A DNA stretch of 64,000 nt from Paraburkholderia polaris (GTDB lineage: Bacteria; Pseudomonadota; Gammaproteobacteria; Burkholderiales; Burkholderiaceae), in assembly GCF_012927345.1 (NCBI RefSeq), contig NZ_JABBGJ010000002.1, positions 247,205-311,204 of the forward strand, given 5' to 3'. Both the position numbers and the translations under genes were made by a program. Shown here one piece after another: positions 53,935 through 63,434 of the stretch (within the stretch, counting starts at the first letter, position 1; every line of letters starts with the position of its first letter). Under the pieces are notes generated by a model. That model was not told where the DNA came from. It saw only the letters and a list, made by a program, of their open reading frames with translations, and did no database searches.

Positions 53935-55311
53935 GTGACAACCACCCTGGAACAACTGCGGGCCGGACAACTGGCGGGTACCCGCCGCCTCAAACTGGCG
54001 TGCGGCCTGAGCGAATTTCCGCGTGAGATTTTCGATCTGGCCGACACGCTGGAAATTCTCGATCTGTCCGGCAATGCACTCTCAGCGCTGCCCGATGATT
54101 TGCCACGGCTGAGCAAGCTGCGCGTCATCTTTGCTTCTGACAACCCGTTCACTGAATTACCGGAAGTCCTCGGGCAGTGTTCGCAACTGAGCATGGTCGG
54201 CTTCAAAGCCAACCGCATCCGCGAAGTTTCTGGCAAATCGCTGCCGCCGCTGCTGCGGTGGTTGATCCTCACCGACAACGAGATCGAAGCACTACCGCCA
54301 GAAATCGGCGCCTGCACGCAACTGCAGAAGTTGATGCTTGCCGGTAACCGGTTGCGCACACTGCCCGAGGAACTGGCTGCCTGCTCGCGGCTCGAACTGT
54401 TGCGTCTCGCGGCAAATCAACTCAGTGGACTGCCTGCCTGGTTGCTGCGTCTGCCACGGCTTTCCTGGCTGGCTTACGCCGGCAATCCGTTCAGCGAAGC
54501 GCTGGAGACGGCGGCACTGACCGATACACCGATTGCCGATATTCGATGGAATGACTTGAAACTCGAAGCGCAGTTGGGCGAGGGTGCGTCCGGTGTCATT
54601 TATCGCGCGGCGCTTGTTGCTCGTCATGACGATGCGAGCAGGCCTGTGGCCGTCAAGTTGTTCAAGGGCGCGGTGACGAGCGATGGACTGCCAGACTGCG
54701 AGATGGCGGCCTGCATTCGTACCGGCGATCATCCGAACCTGATTCCGGTGGTGGGCAAAGTGAAGGACCATCCGGCGGGCGCACATGGCCTCGTGATGGA
54801 GTTGATCGATCCGCAATTCACTAATCTTGCCGGACCACCGAGCCTCGAGTCATGCACGCGCGACGTCTATGGCACCGGCACGCGCTTCGGGTTGGCCTCG
54901 GCCCTACGCATTGCATACGGCGTCGCGTCGGCAGCGTGTCATCTGCATCGGCAAGGTGTGATGCATGGTGATCTGTATGCACACAATATTCTGCATGGTG
55001 GGCAGGGTCGCGCGTTGCTGGGCGATTTTGGCGCGGCGTCTTTCTATGCTACTGATGATCGAGACCGAGGCGTTGCGCTGCAGCGCCTCGAAGTCAGAGC
55101 GTATGGTTGTCTGCTCGAGGAGTTGATCGATCGAAGCGACAGCCTGGATGTGGCTGCAGACGCGAACATCGCGGCGAAACTGGTTGCGTTGAAAGAGAAA
55201 TGCCTGAGCGAAGATATCGGCAGCCGACCGTTGTTCGACGAAATCGCTTCCGTTTTGCGGCAGCTAACGGGCGCCAGCGATCGGGACGCCGCAGCGTGGG
55301 CGGCGATTTGA
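53935..55311 (+). CDS. Leucine-rich-repeat Ser/Thr-type protein kinase
   Basis: A 458-residue soluble fusion. Residues about 16-200 hold seven leucine-rich repeats with phases such as LEILDLSGNALSALPDD and LQKLMLAGNRLRTLPEE. Residues about 208-455 form a protein kinase: glycine loop GEGASG (215-220), Lys241 in VAVKLF, catalytic HGDLYAHN (Asp346, Asn351) and DFG (364-366), so all catalytic residues are present. The Arg of HRD is Gly. No signal peptide or membrane helix. GTG start with poor ribosome site. It stands alone; the target is unknown. LRR-kinase fusions of this layout are rare in bacteria. Confidence 0.92.
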   Translation: MTTTLEQLRAGQLAGTRRLKLACGLSEFPREIFDLADTLEILDLSGNALSALPDDLPRLSKLRVIFASDNPFTELPEVLGQCSQLSMVGFKANRIREVSGKSLPPLLRWLILTDNEIEALPPEIGACTQLQKLMLAGNRLRTLPEELAACSRLELLRLAANQLSGLPAWLLRLPRLSWLAYAGNPFSEALETAALTDTPIADIRWNDLKLEAQLGEGASGVIYRAALVARHDDASRPVAVKLFKGAVTSDGLPDCEMAACIRTGDHPNLIPVVGKVKDHPAGAHGLVMELIDPQFTNLAGPPSLESCTRDVYGTGTRFGLASALRIAYGVASAACHLHRQGVMHGDLYAHNILHGGQGRALLGDFGAASFYATDDRDRGVALQRLEVRAYGCLLEELIDRSDSLDVAADANIAAKLVALKEKCLSEDIGSRPLFDEIASVLRQLTGASDRDAAAWAAI

Positions 55312-55372
55312 TCTGTTTTTTGTGTGAACCCAATGCGACCGTTCGCCCGCTAAGCCTAAGGAGAGAAAATCA

Positions 55373-56335
55373 ATGACGCAGAGGATGCGCCGCCGCGTGC
55401 TGGTTGCCGGCACGCTTGCTGCGGCAGGCCTGACAGGTGCGGCTCGGGTCGATGCAATGCAGGGCGGCAAGCTGAAGATCGCCCTCGTGTTGAAGTCGAC
55501 GACTGATCCGTTCACGGTAGCGATGGCGAACGCTGCGCAGAACTATCAGAAGCACTTTGCGTCGCAGTTCGGCTTGACCATTCGCGGAACGGCAACGGAG
55601 AACGATACTGCCGTGCAGATCCGAATGGTGGACGAGTTGATCAACGCGAGGATGAATGCGATCGTCATCGCGCCGACTGACTCGAAGGCGCTGACAGCCG
55701 TCGTGGCGCGGGGGATCAAGGCCGGCATCATCATGGTCACGATCGACAACCCGCTCGATGAGGCGTCGCAGGATGCTGCCCACATCTCCGTGCCGTTCGT
55801 CGGACCGAATAACCTCAAGGGCGCGAAGCAGGTGGGCGATTATCTTGCGGAGCGGCTCAAGGCGGGCGATCAGGTTGGGGTCATCGGAGGTATTTCCGCC
55901 GACCGCAATGCGCAGCAGCGCACGGCCGGCAGCAAGGACGCAATGAGCGCGGCCGGCATGAAGATCGTCGCCATACAAGCGGGGGACTGGGACTATGGGA
56001 AAGGTCGGGACGTTGCGTCGAGGATGTTAACGGACTATCCGCAAATCCGTGCGTTGATGTGCGGTAACGACAATATGGCAATGGGGGCGGTGGATGCTGT
56101 TCGCGATGCGGGGAGAACCGGCGGTGTTTATGTCACCGGGTATAACGACAGCGATGCGATCAAGCCGCTGCTCGCCGACGGCCGCGTGCTCGCGACGATG
56201 AATCAGTTTGCCGATCGGCAAGCTGTGTTCGGCGTCGACGTGGCGTTGAAGGCGGTCACCGAACAGAGAAAGCAGAGCGAATTGTCGCGGGTCATTGAAA
56301 CGCCGCTGCAGCTAGTGACTGGCACAAGTCACTGA
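55373..56335 (+). CDS. Sugar ABC transporter binding protein, RbsB-like
   Basis: A 320-residue periplasmic binding protein of the ribose/galactose class: export signal with twin-Arg-like MRRRVLVAGTLAAAGLTGAARVDA, then KIALVLKSTTDPFTVAMANAAQNY, NAIVIAPTDSKALT, VCGND-like ALMCGNDNMAMGAVDAVRDAG and VTGYNDSDAIKPLLADG. The matching permease and ATPase are not present, so it is an orphan or uses distant partners. It follows the LRR kinase by 61 bp. Confidence 0.92.
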   Translation: MTQRMRRRVLVAGTLAAAGLTGAARVDAMQGGKLKIALVLKSTTDPFTVAMANAAQNYQKHFASQFGLTIRGTATENDTAVQIRMVDELINARMNAIVIAPTDSKALTAVVARGIKAGIIMVTIDNPLDEASQDAAHISVPFVGPNNLKGAKQVGDYLAERLKAGDQVGVIGGISADRNAQQRTAGSKDAMSAAGMKIVAIQAGDWDYGKGRDVASRMLTDYPQIRALMCGNDNMAMGAVDAVRDAGRTGGVYVTGYNDSDAIKPLLADGRVLATMNQFADRQAVFGVDVALKAVTEQRKQSELSRVIETPLQLVTGTSH

Positions 56336-56709
56336 AACGATTTGTCGTGGCTTAAACAGCAGGCGAGCGAGCGCTTTCGTTCGCCCGCGGCTGCAAGCCT
56401 ATGATATCGACGCCCTTCGCCTTGCTTATTGCGCGCGACTTTGCGCGGCTTGGTCGCCTTTCCGAACTCCGATTAAACGAAGCTTCAAAAAATTCGATTT
56501 GATCAATCAAAATTTTGCGCTATTCGCCGGCGCGAACTGCCGTAGTATTTCTCCGATCTGATGACCCGGATAAGCACTTCCTCACGGAGCTCCTTGGGTT
56601 CCGGTTGCCCACGCGTCCGTCCTGACCTGACAACCTATAGAACAGAAGATCGTGGCATACGCAAAGCTGTCGCTCAATCGATTCACTCTTCTGGATTCGC
56701 GAGCTTGCG
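56336..56709. other. Intergenic region with hairpin and AT-rich dyad
   Basis: About 370 bp. A wobble-containing hairpin GGCGAGCG/CGTTCGCC at 56362-56385 may end the binding-protein transcript. An AT-rich dyad (AAAATT ... GATTTGATCAATC ... AATTTT) spans 56489-56516, about 200 bp before the next start, and is a candidate operator for the regulator that follows. Confidence 0.45.
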
Positions 56710-58497
56710 ATGATTCAAATTGGACAAACACATATTTCGCTCGAGCATCGGGAAATACGCTCGCATGGCGAATCAGTGCGGCTCGGCAGCCGCGCCTTTG
56801 ACATCCTTGAGTTGCTGATCGCCGCGCAGGGGGCGTTAGTCTCCAAAGAGGCGATCATGCGGCGCGTCTGGCCCGACACGATCGTCGAGGAAAACAACCT
56901 TCAGGTGCACGTTGCAACGATACGCAAAGCGCTGGGTGCGGATCGCGACCGTATCGTGACGGTGCCGGGCCGCGGCTACCGGATGACCGGCGTGACGATG
57001 GCGGGTAGCTCTGCCCCAGTGGATCCCGGTGAGTGTGCCCTTGTGACACACTGGTCCAATACACACAACCTTCCTCTCCATATGTCTGCGCTAGTGGGGC
57101 GGCAAGGCACTGTTGCGGACGTGTTGGACGCCATCGAACCCGCGCAGATCGTGACGCTCGTCGGCTCGGGAGGTATCGGCAAGACGCGCCTCGCTGTCGA
57201 GGCGGCGAGACGGATGCTGCCTCGTTTTCCTGACGGGGTGGTGTTCGTATCGCTTGCGCCGGTGTCGGACCCGCAATTTGCGCTTGACGCGCTCGCGACG
57301 GCGCTCGGCATGAAGATGTCTTCGTGCGGCCTTTCGCTTGCGCATATCGCGCACGAGATGCGGGGCAAGCGCCTGCTGATCGTGCTGGACAATTGCGAGC
57401 ACGTTGTCGATGCGGCTGCCGCGATGGCGGAGGTGCTGGCCGCGGCCGGCGATGGCATGCGGGTGCTGGCGACGAGTCGCGAAGCGCTGCGGGCACGGGA
57501 CGAAGTCGTCTATCCGGTTCCCTCACTCGAAGTGCCCAGCCCCGAGAACCCAAGCGACGACGTGTTGCAGACAAGTGCGGTCCAGCTGTTTCTTTCGCGC
57601 GCTCGCGCAGCCGATCCGCAATTTTCGTCCGACGAACGCAGCATCTTTCTGATCGGTGAGGTCTGCCGGCATCTGGACGGTATTCCGCTTGCCATCGAAC
57701 TGGCTGCGGCGCGTGCCGCCGTCCTCGGCATTGAAGTGCTGGCGGCGCGGCTCGATGATCGCTTGAGGATACTGTCAGGCGGCTGCAGAACGGCATTGCC
57801 ACGCCATCAGACGTTGAAGGCGACACTCGACTGGAGCTACCGTCTGCTCGATGAAAGCGAACGTGCGATCTTGCGCTGGCTCGGCATGTTCGTCGACGCG
57901 TTCACGTTCGATTCGGCCTGCCACGTCGGCGCGCAACTCGGCCTCACGAAGGCGGATGTGATGAATGCGCTGGGCGGTCTTGTGTCGAAGTCGCTCGTGA
58001 TCCGCGCCGACTGCAGTACTTCACCGAGGTATCGTTTGCTGGAAACGACGCGTGCCTATGCGCTGCAGCAACTCGACGACAACGGCGAGCGCGGCGGCGC
58101 CGCACTGGCTCACGCAAAGTCGTTCTGCGAGCGGTTCAGACGCACGCAACACGATCCGGCGATCACATCGCTGCACGACGGTCTGGCGGATTTCACGCGT
58201 GAACTCGGCAACGTGCGCGCCGCGCTCGACTGGGCTTTTTCGGCGACGGGCGATCAGATAGTCGGCGTCGAACTTGCCTCGATCGCCGTACCGTATCTGT
58301 TCGATCTTTCGCTGGTCGACGAGTGCCGTAGCCGCGCTCGCGTCGCACTCGACGCAGACGTTTCGACCTTGCCGGTCGAAGTGCGCTTGAGGCTGACGAC
58401 GAGCCTGGCGGCTGTGCGCGCCCTCATGGGCGATCCGGAGGCAAAGATCGCCACAGCGGACGACGAGGATTGCCGGCCGGCCTGCATCGGCGCCTGA
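56710..58497 (+). CDS. wHTH-ATPase regulator, shortened
   Basis: A 595-residue regulator. An OmpR-type winged helix (about 1-98: VRLGSRAFDILELLIAAQGALV, HVATIRKALG, GRGYRMTG) precedes a STAND-type ATPase with Walker A GSGGIGKTRLA, Walker B RLLIVLDNCEHV and sensor VLATSREALRA. Then come the winged-helix-like region LDWSYRLLDESERAILRWLG and the start of a helical repeat domain. Related proteins of this kind are usually about 900 residues or more with a long C-terminal TPR sensor; here the frame ends after a few repeats with a non-homologous tail (DDEDCRPACIGA). It is likely truncated; signal input may be lost. Confidence 0.85.
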   Translation: MIQIGQTHISLEHREIRSHGESVRLGSRAFDILELLIAAQGALVSKEAIMRRVWPDTIVEENNLQVHVATIRKALGADRDRIVTVPGRGYRMTGVTMAGSSAPVDPGECALVTHWSNTHNLPLHMSALVGRQGTVADVLDAIEPAQIVTLVGSGGIGKTRLAVEAARRMLPRFPDGVVFVSLAPVSDPQFALDALATALGMKMSSCGLSLAHIAHEMRGKRLLIVLDNCEHVVDAAAAMAEVLAAAGDGMRVLATSREALRARDEVVYPVPSLEVPSPENPSDDVLQTSAVQLFLSRARAADPQFSSDERSIFLIGEVCRHLDGIPLAIELAAARAAVLGIEVLAARLDDRLRILSGGCRTALPRHQTLKATLDWSYRLLDESERAILRWLGMFVDAFTFDSACHVGAQLGLTKADVMNALGGLVSKSLVIRADCSTSPRYRLLETTRAYALQQLDDNGERGGAALAHAKSFCERFRRTQHDPAITSLHDGLADFTRELGNVRAALDWAFSATGDQIVGVELASIAVPYLFDLSLVDECRSRARVALDADVSTLPVEVRLRLTTSLAAVRALMGDPEAKIATADDEDCRPACIGA

Positions 58498-58513
58498 CGC
58501 ATTGCGCCAGTCG

Positions 58514-59428
58514 TCATACGTACTGGTGGCTGACGAAGCGGTCGACAAGGTCGGGTGCGTCGAGGCGATCGATCCACCAGCGCATTGCTTGTCCGGTTTC
58601 GTCTTCGCGCCACGCCAGATAAAAGTGCGTCACGTCCCGCATGCCGAAGACCTGCTTTGGGACGAGCTCTCCGCGTGCGATAGGCCCTGTAGCGAGACAC
58701 TCGGGAATGGTGCCGACAGCAAGCCCTTCGAGTTGCGCGGCGAGTTTGCCGGCGAGCGTCGGCAGCGTAATGCAATTCTGCGTGGCGGGCGCACCGACGG
58801 TGCGTGGCATCAGTTCGCGTGACGTATCGCCGATGACCGCGCCGCGATGGCGCGCGACGGTTTCCATCGTCAACGGTTCGGGAAGGGTCGCCAGCGGATG
58901 ATCGGGAGCCACTACGAAAATATGGCGCATCGAACCGATCGGACGGGCGACGAGATTAGGCAGGTCAGGCGGATCGCCGGCTGCGCCCACCACGAGGTCG
59001 GCACGCCGTGTGATCAATGCATCCCACGTGCCGCCCAGCACCTCCCGCGACAAACGCAGGCGTGTTTCCATGTTCATTTCATAAAATGCATGGACGTGCG
59101 GCCAGATTGCGTCGAAAGGCAGGATCTCGTCGATGCAGAGGCGCAGTTCGGCTTCCCAGCCGTGCTGCACGCGTTTCGCCTTGAGTTCGAGATCCTCCGC
59201 TCCTTGCAGCAAACGTCTGCCTTCTTCGACCACTACCCGGCCGGCATGCGTGAATTTCGCACGCCGGCCGCTCCGGTCGAACAGGGCGACTTCAAGATCG
59301 CTTTCGAGCTTCTGTACCAGGTAGCTCAACGACGATGGCACACGATGCAGAAGTTCGGCGGCTTCCGCGAACGTACCGGTGCGATCGATCGCATCGAGTA
59401 CTTCCAATACCTCAAATGACAGCTTCAT
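58514..59428 (-). CDS. LysR-type regulator
   Basis: A 304-residue LysR-type regulator: MKLSFEVLEVLDAIDRTGTF, AEAAELLHRVPSSLSYLVQKLE and an effector domain (ELRLCIDEILPFDAIWPHVHAF, DLVVGAAGDPPDLP). The ATG at 59428 follows AGGA. Its 3' end nearly meets the shortened ATPase regulator. It is divergent, across 686 bp, from the aruI-like operon and may control it, although the distance and the transposase relic between leave this open. Confidence 0.9.
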   Translation of the reverse strand: MKLSFEVLEVLDAIDRTGTFAEAAELLHRVPSSLSYLVQKLESDLEVALFDRSGRRAKFTHAGRVVVEEGRRLLQGAEDLELKAKRVQHGWEAELRLCIDEILPFDAIWPHVHAFYEMNMETRLRLSREVLGGTWDALITRRADLVVGAAGDPPDLPNLVARPIGSMRHIFVVAPDHPLATLPEPLTMETVARHRGAVIGDTSRELMPRTVGAPATQNCITLPTLAGKLAAQLEGLAVGTIPECLATGPIARGELVPKQVFGMRDVTHFYLAWREDETGQAMRWWIDRLDAPDLVDRFVSHQYV

Positions 59429-60114
59429 CGAGAATTCCTGGCGTAGTGGCTTGATTGCGCTTGTCTGATGCAGCGCGTGATCTGGTGGTGTCGATTGTCG
59501 CACTGATCGGGATGGCCGCGGCGGAACACATGTGCGCTTCAGAAGTCTTCAGGAAAGGATAGCGTGAATTTATTCTCCGAAGGCGTTTCGCCGGTGCAAG
59601 CGCCCAGTCGGCAAGAGCTGGTGCATGGACGAGACGTACATCAATGCCACGTGGCAATGGAAATATGGCAAGTCAAAGACTGCGGCATCGGCCGAACTCA
59701 GGCCGATCACTTCTATTCGTTGGATTAATAAGTATTCCTCGTCATATCGGCCTTGTTCCCACTGAAAACCTGATCGCGACACTATCGGAGGATGGTCGCG
59801 CCTCCGCTGCAGAGGAATGAGGGTTCGGAATGGGTTGGAGCCGACTCGGGCGTGGCAACGCCATACCCAATGACGCTTTCCCGGTCAGGGTTTCCCCTTG
59901 TTCATGCGTTGAGTTCATGCGCTCCATGAAAAATGATCGATTGTTCTCGTCCCTTCGAACGGCAAGAATTCGCTTAATGAAAACGTGGTCCGCGCACTGG
60001 CGAGTTGCGATGCGATTGAGAAATTTGCGTAGCCCGCCTTCAGCGAATGTTGAAAAACAGTTTTATTGGAGCCAGCCACTGTCTGGTTCAAACCAATCAA
60101 GAGCTTGACGACCA
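59429..60114. other. 690-bp intergenic region with IS relic
   Basis: No intact gene. Besides the transposase fragment at 59569-59661 it holds only short frames without family features. The promoters of the LysR and aruI-like genes must lie at its two ends. Confidence 0.5.
59569..59661 (+). mobile_element. IS6-family transposase relic
   Basis: In one plus-strand frame the DNA reads FRRCKRPVGKSWCMDETYIN followed by ATWQWKY. This matches the part of IS6-family transposases around the first catalytic Asp (KRPVGxSWRMDETYIKVKGxWKYLYRAVD). No start, remaining DDE residues or terminal inverted repeats are evident. It is a decayed fragment showing past insertion and loss between the LysR and aruI-like genes. 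Confidence 0.7.
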
Positions 60115-61809
60115 ATGAACTTCCCGGACAGTACCACCAGCCTCAGCCAGATTGAAACCGCAACAACTTGCTTGTCCTCAACGTCAGGGCAGACCTGTGG
60201 TGAAGCACTCGTTACGCTGCTCGAGGGTTACGGTGTGCAGTGCGTGTTCGGAATCCCGGGCGTGCATACCGTCGAACTCTATCGTGGTCTGGACGCTTCT
60301 TCGATCCGTCACGTCACGCCGCGCCACGAGCAGGGAGCGGGCTTCATGGCCGACGGCTATGCCCGTGTAACCGGCAAGCCGGGGGTGTGTTTCATCATCA
60401 CCGGGCCGGGCATGACAAACATCGCGACCGCGATGGCTCAGGCGTATGCCGATTCGATCCCGATGCTCGTCATCTCCAGCGTGAATGCGCGGCGGCAGCT
60501 CGGTAGCGGAGACGGTCGTCTTCACGAATTGCCGTCCCAGCAAGGTGTGTTCGCCGGACTCGCCGCGTTTTCCCATACGTTGTTGAGCGTCGACGAACTG
60601 CCGCAGGTGCTCGCCAGAGCATTCGCCGTTTTCGGGAGCGCGCGGCCGCGACCCGTACACATCGAAATTCCGCTGGACGTGATCGTGGCGCCGGCGCGCG
60701 GGATACAACTGGCGCCGGTCGCGCTGCCCGCCAGACCTGCTGCCAGCGCGCGTGCTATCGCTGACGCCGCGAATTGCCTGTCGGGCGCCCAGCGGCCGAT
60801 CATTCTTGCTGGGGGCGGTGCCGTGGGCGCCGCTGACGAGTTGCGCGAGTTGGCGGAGCGGCTGCAGGCACCCGTTACGCTGACGATCAATGCCAAAGGA
60901 TTGTTGCCGTGCGGCCACCCGCTGCTGGTGGGTTCCACTCAATCGCTCCCGGAGACGCGTGCGCTGGTTGCCGAGGCAGATGTGGTGCTGGCAGTCGGCA
61001 CGGAGTTGGGTGAAACCGACTACGACGTTGTTTTTGATGGCGGCTTCGCCATCAATGGGCGACTCGTGCGGATTGACATCGATGCGCAGCAACTCATGCG
61101 CAATTTTCGTCCGGATCTCGCGATTGCTGCCGATGCGCAACAGGCGCTCGCGGCACTGTGCGCCACGCTGCGCGAACAGCCATCCACGCCTGCACGAGAA
61201 GGGTGGGGCGCGCGCCGCGTCTGCGCTGTACGCGCTGCGGTGACGGCGAGCTACGACGCACCGACGCTGTCACAACAACATCTGATCGACACGCTGACGA
61301 GCGCGCTTCCTGGCGTGATCATCGTCGGCGATTCGACGCGTCCCGTTTATGCAGGCAATTTCACTTACGATGCGCCCGCGCCGCGGTCATGGTTCAACTC
61401 TTCGACGGGATATGGAACGCTCGGTTACGGCTTGCCCGCCGGTATCGGCGCGAAGCTCGCAGCGCCGGATCGTCCGGTCGTCTGCCTGATCGGCGATGGC
61501 GGTCTGCAATTCACGTTGCCGGAACTCGCGAGTGCTGTCGAAGCACAAGTTCCTCTGATCGTTCTGTTGTGGAACAACTTCGGTTACGGCGAGATTCGCA
61601 AATACATGGTGGAGCGCGATATCACGCCGGTTGGCGTGGATATCTATACACCGGACTTCATCGCACTTGCGCGAGGGTTCGGGTGTGCCGCGGTTCGCGT
61701 AGATTCTCCGGACGCTTTGGTCAGCGAATTGCAACGCGCCACGGGAGGCACCGTCCCGACGGTGATTGAAATCCGCGAGAGCAACTGGTTCGAACAGGTG
61801 CCCGCATGA
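60115..61809 (+). CDS. aruI: ThDP-dependent 2-oxo acid decarboxylase, AruI-like
   Basis: A 564-residue thiamine-diphosphate enzyme of the acetolactate-synthase-like family. The activating Glu is in RHEQGAGFMADGYARV; the ThDP/Mg motif runs from IGDGGLQFTL to WNNFGYG. The segments FGIPGVHTVELYRGL and GVDIYTPDFIALA are, to my recollection, characteristic of AruI, which decarboxylates 5-guanidino-2-oxopentanoate (2-ketoarginine) to 4-guanidinobutyraldehyde. The next gene, an overlapping aldehyde dehydrogenase, supports this. No glyoxylate carboligase or ALS small subunit is near. Other 2-oxo acids remain possible. Confidence 0.8.
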   Translation: MNFPDSTTSLSQIETATTCLSSTSGQTCGEALVTLLEGYGVQCVFGIPGVHTVELYRGLDASSIRHVTPRHEQGAGFMADGYARVTGKPGVCFIITGPGMTNIATAMAQAYADSIPMLVISSVNARRQLGSGDGRLHELPSQQGVFAGLAAFSHTLLSVDELPQVLARAFAVFGSARPRPVHIEIPLDVIVAPARGIQLAPVALPARPAASARAIADAANCLSGAQRPIILAGGGAVGAADELRELAERLQAPVTLTINAKGLLPCGHPLLVGSTQSLPETRALVAEADVVLAVGTELGETDYDVVFDGGFAINGRLVRIDIDAQQLMRNFRPDLAIAADAQQALAALCATLREQPSTPAREGWGARRVCAVRAAVTASYDAPTLSQQHLIDTLTSALPGVIIVGDSTRPVYAGNFTYDAPAPRSWFNSSTGYGTLGYGLPAGIGAKLAAPDRPVVCLIGDGGLQFTLPELASAVEAQVPLIVLLWNNFGYGEIRKYMVERDITPVGVDIYTPDFIALARGFGCAAVRVDSPDALVSELQRATGGTVPTVIEIRESNWFEQVPA

Positions 61810-63296
61810 ACACGCCACAGGTATCGCCCTGCGATTCAATAGACGGCATTCAGTTGCAAACGCAACTGTACATTGATGGCCGCTGGTGCGGTGCTGCAGG
61901 TGGTGCACAGCTTGCCATTTTCAATCCATCGACCGAGGAGGTGCTCGCGCACGTTGATGCCGGTAGCGCCGATGACGTCGATCGTGCGGTTCGCGCCGCC
62001 GGGCGCGCATTCAAGTCGTGGCGCAATACCAGTGGCTCGGCCCGGGCGCACTATCTGCGAGCGATCGCTGTCGGTGTCGAGGCCCGCCGCGAGCGGCTTG
62101 CCACACTGCAGTCGCAGAACAATGGCAAACCTCTCGAGGAAGCGCGGATCGACGTCGGCGACGTGATCGCAACGTTCGAGTACTACGCTGAGCTGGCAGA
62201 AGGCCTCGACGTCAAGGGCGAATCCGAGGTGGCGATTCCGAGTCCAGAACATCGGGCACTCATCCGCCGTGAACCGGCAGGTGTTGTCGGCCTTATCGTG
62301 CCGTGGAATTTCCCGATGGTCACAACCGCCTGGAAACTTGCGCCAGCGCTTGCTGCCGGCTGCGCGGTCGTGCTCAAGCCGTCCGAAATCACGCCGTTGC
62401 CCGAGCTGGAGTTGGCTTCGATCGTGGCCGAATGCGGCTTGCCGCCGGGCGTGTTCAATGTCGTCACCGGTACCGGCGTGGAAGTGGGTGCGCCGCTTGC
62501 CGCTCATCCGCTTGTCGCGAAAGTCTCGTTTACCGGCAGCACAGGAGTTGGCCAGACGGTGATGAAGACGGCAGCCGACACGCTCAAAGGCGTCAGTCTC
62601 GAACTGGGCGGCAAGTCGTCGATTATCGTGTTTGCCGATGCGAACCTCGATCTCGCTGTGGATCTCGTGGCGGGTGGCGCATTCTTCAACGCTGGGCAAA
62701 TGTGCTCGGCAACGTCCCGCGTGCTGGTTGATAGATCGATAGCCGATGCTCTGGTTGAACGTCTTGCCGATCGCGCTGCACGAACGGTGGTTGGCGATCC
62801 CTTCCTGTCTGGCGTTCAGATGGGACCGTTGACGAGCCGTGCGCAGTTCGAACGTGTGCAGTGCTATATCGCGCGAGGCAAGGAGGAAGGTGCGCGTCTT
62901 GTGATTGGTGGCGAACCGATGATGGGTGCCGGGTACTTCGTCAGACCCACGATTTTCGTCGATGTGCCGACCAACAGCAGTGTATGGCGCGAGGAAATCT
63001 TCGGGCCGGTGCTGTGCGTACGCAGCTTTGACAGCGAGCAGGACGCAATTGATGCGGCTAACGACAGCGAGTTTGGTCTCGTTGCCACCGTCGTCACAAG
63101 CGACGAAGCGCGGGGTAAGCGCGTTGCGGATGCCCTGGATGCCGGTGTTGTATGGATCAACGCCCCGCAGCTGATTTTCCCCCAGACCTCGTGGGGCGGC
63201 TACAAGCGCAGCAGCCTCGGTCGTGAGCTTGGACCGTTCGGCCTCGCCGCATTCCAGGAAATCAAACAAATCCTGTCAGTTCGAAATGGTGGGTGA
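61806..63296 (+). CDS. Aldehyde dehydrogenase, guanidinobutyraldehyde type (KauB-like)
   Basis: A 496-residue NAD(P)-dependent aldehyde dehydrogenase. Motifs: VGLIVPWNFPMVTTAWKLAP, VSFTGSTGVGQTVM, catalytic Glu in LELGGKSSIIV and catalytic Cys in FNAGQMCSATSR, then WREEIFGPVLCV. It is of the betaine/gamma-aminobutyraldehyde group. Its ATG overlaps the stop of the decarboxylase (ATGA), so it probably oxidises that enzyme's aldehyde product, here 4-guanidinobutyraldehyde to 4-guanidinobutyrate. Confidence 0.9.
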   Translation: MNTPQVSPCDSIDGIQLQTQLYIDGRWCGAAGGAQLAIFNPSTEEVLAHVDAGSADDVDRAVRAAGRAFKSWRNTSGSARAHYLRAIAVGVEARRERLATLQSQNNGKPLEEARIDVGDVIATFEYYAELAEGLDVKGESEVAIPSPEHRALIRREPAGVVGLIVPWNFPMVTTAWKLAPALAAGCAVVLKPSEITPLPELELASIVAECGLPPGVFNVVTGTGVEVGAPLAAHPLVAKVSFTGSTGVGQTVMKTAADTLKGVSLELGGKSSIIVFADANLDLAVDLVAGGAFFNAGQMCSATSRVLVDRSIADALVERLADRAARTVVGDPFLSGVQMGPLTSRAQFERVQCYIARGKEEGARLVIGGEPMMGAGYFVRPTIFVDVPTNSSVWREEIFGPVLCVRSFDSEQDAIDAANDSEFGLVATVVTSDEARGKRVADALDAGVVWINAPQLIFPQTSWGGYKRSSLGRELGPFGLAAFQEIKQILSVRNGG

Positions 63297-63368
63297 GCGC
63301 ATGAGCATTCGTCATGGTGCTCATTCTGAGATTGGGTTTGTTAGGTATGTTTAGGAAATCTAGAGTCT

Positions 63369-63398
63369 GCTCTCCCAACGCAAACGCGTTAGGAGAGC
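63369..63398. terminator. Hairpin between aldehyde dehydrogenase and binding-protein genes
   Basis: Arms GCTCTCC..AACGC and GCGTT..GGAGAGC pair over 12 bp with one C/A mismatch and an AAAC loop. No T-run follows. It lies in the 138-bp gap and could tune relative expression or end the upstream mRNA. Confidence 0.5.
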
Positions 63399-63434
63399 GG
63401 CGAGACAGTAGCGTTGTTCACACGGGAGACGATG

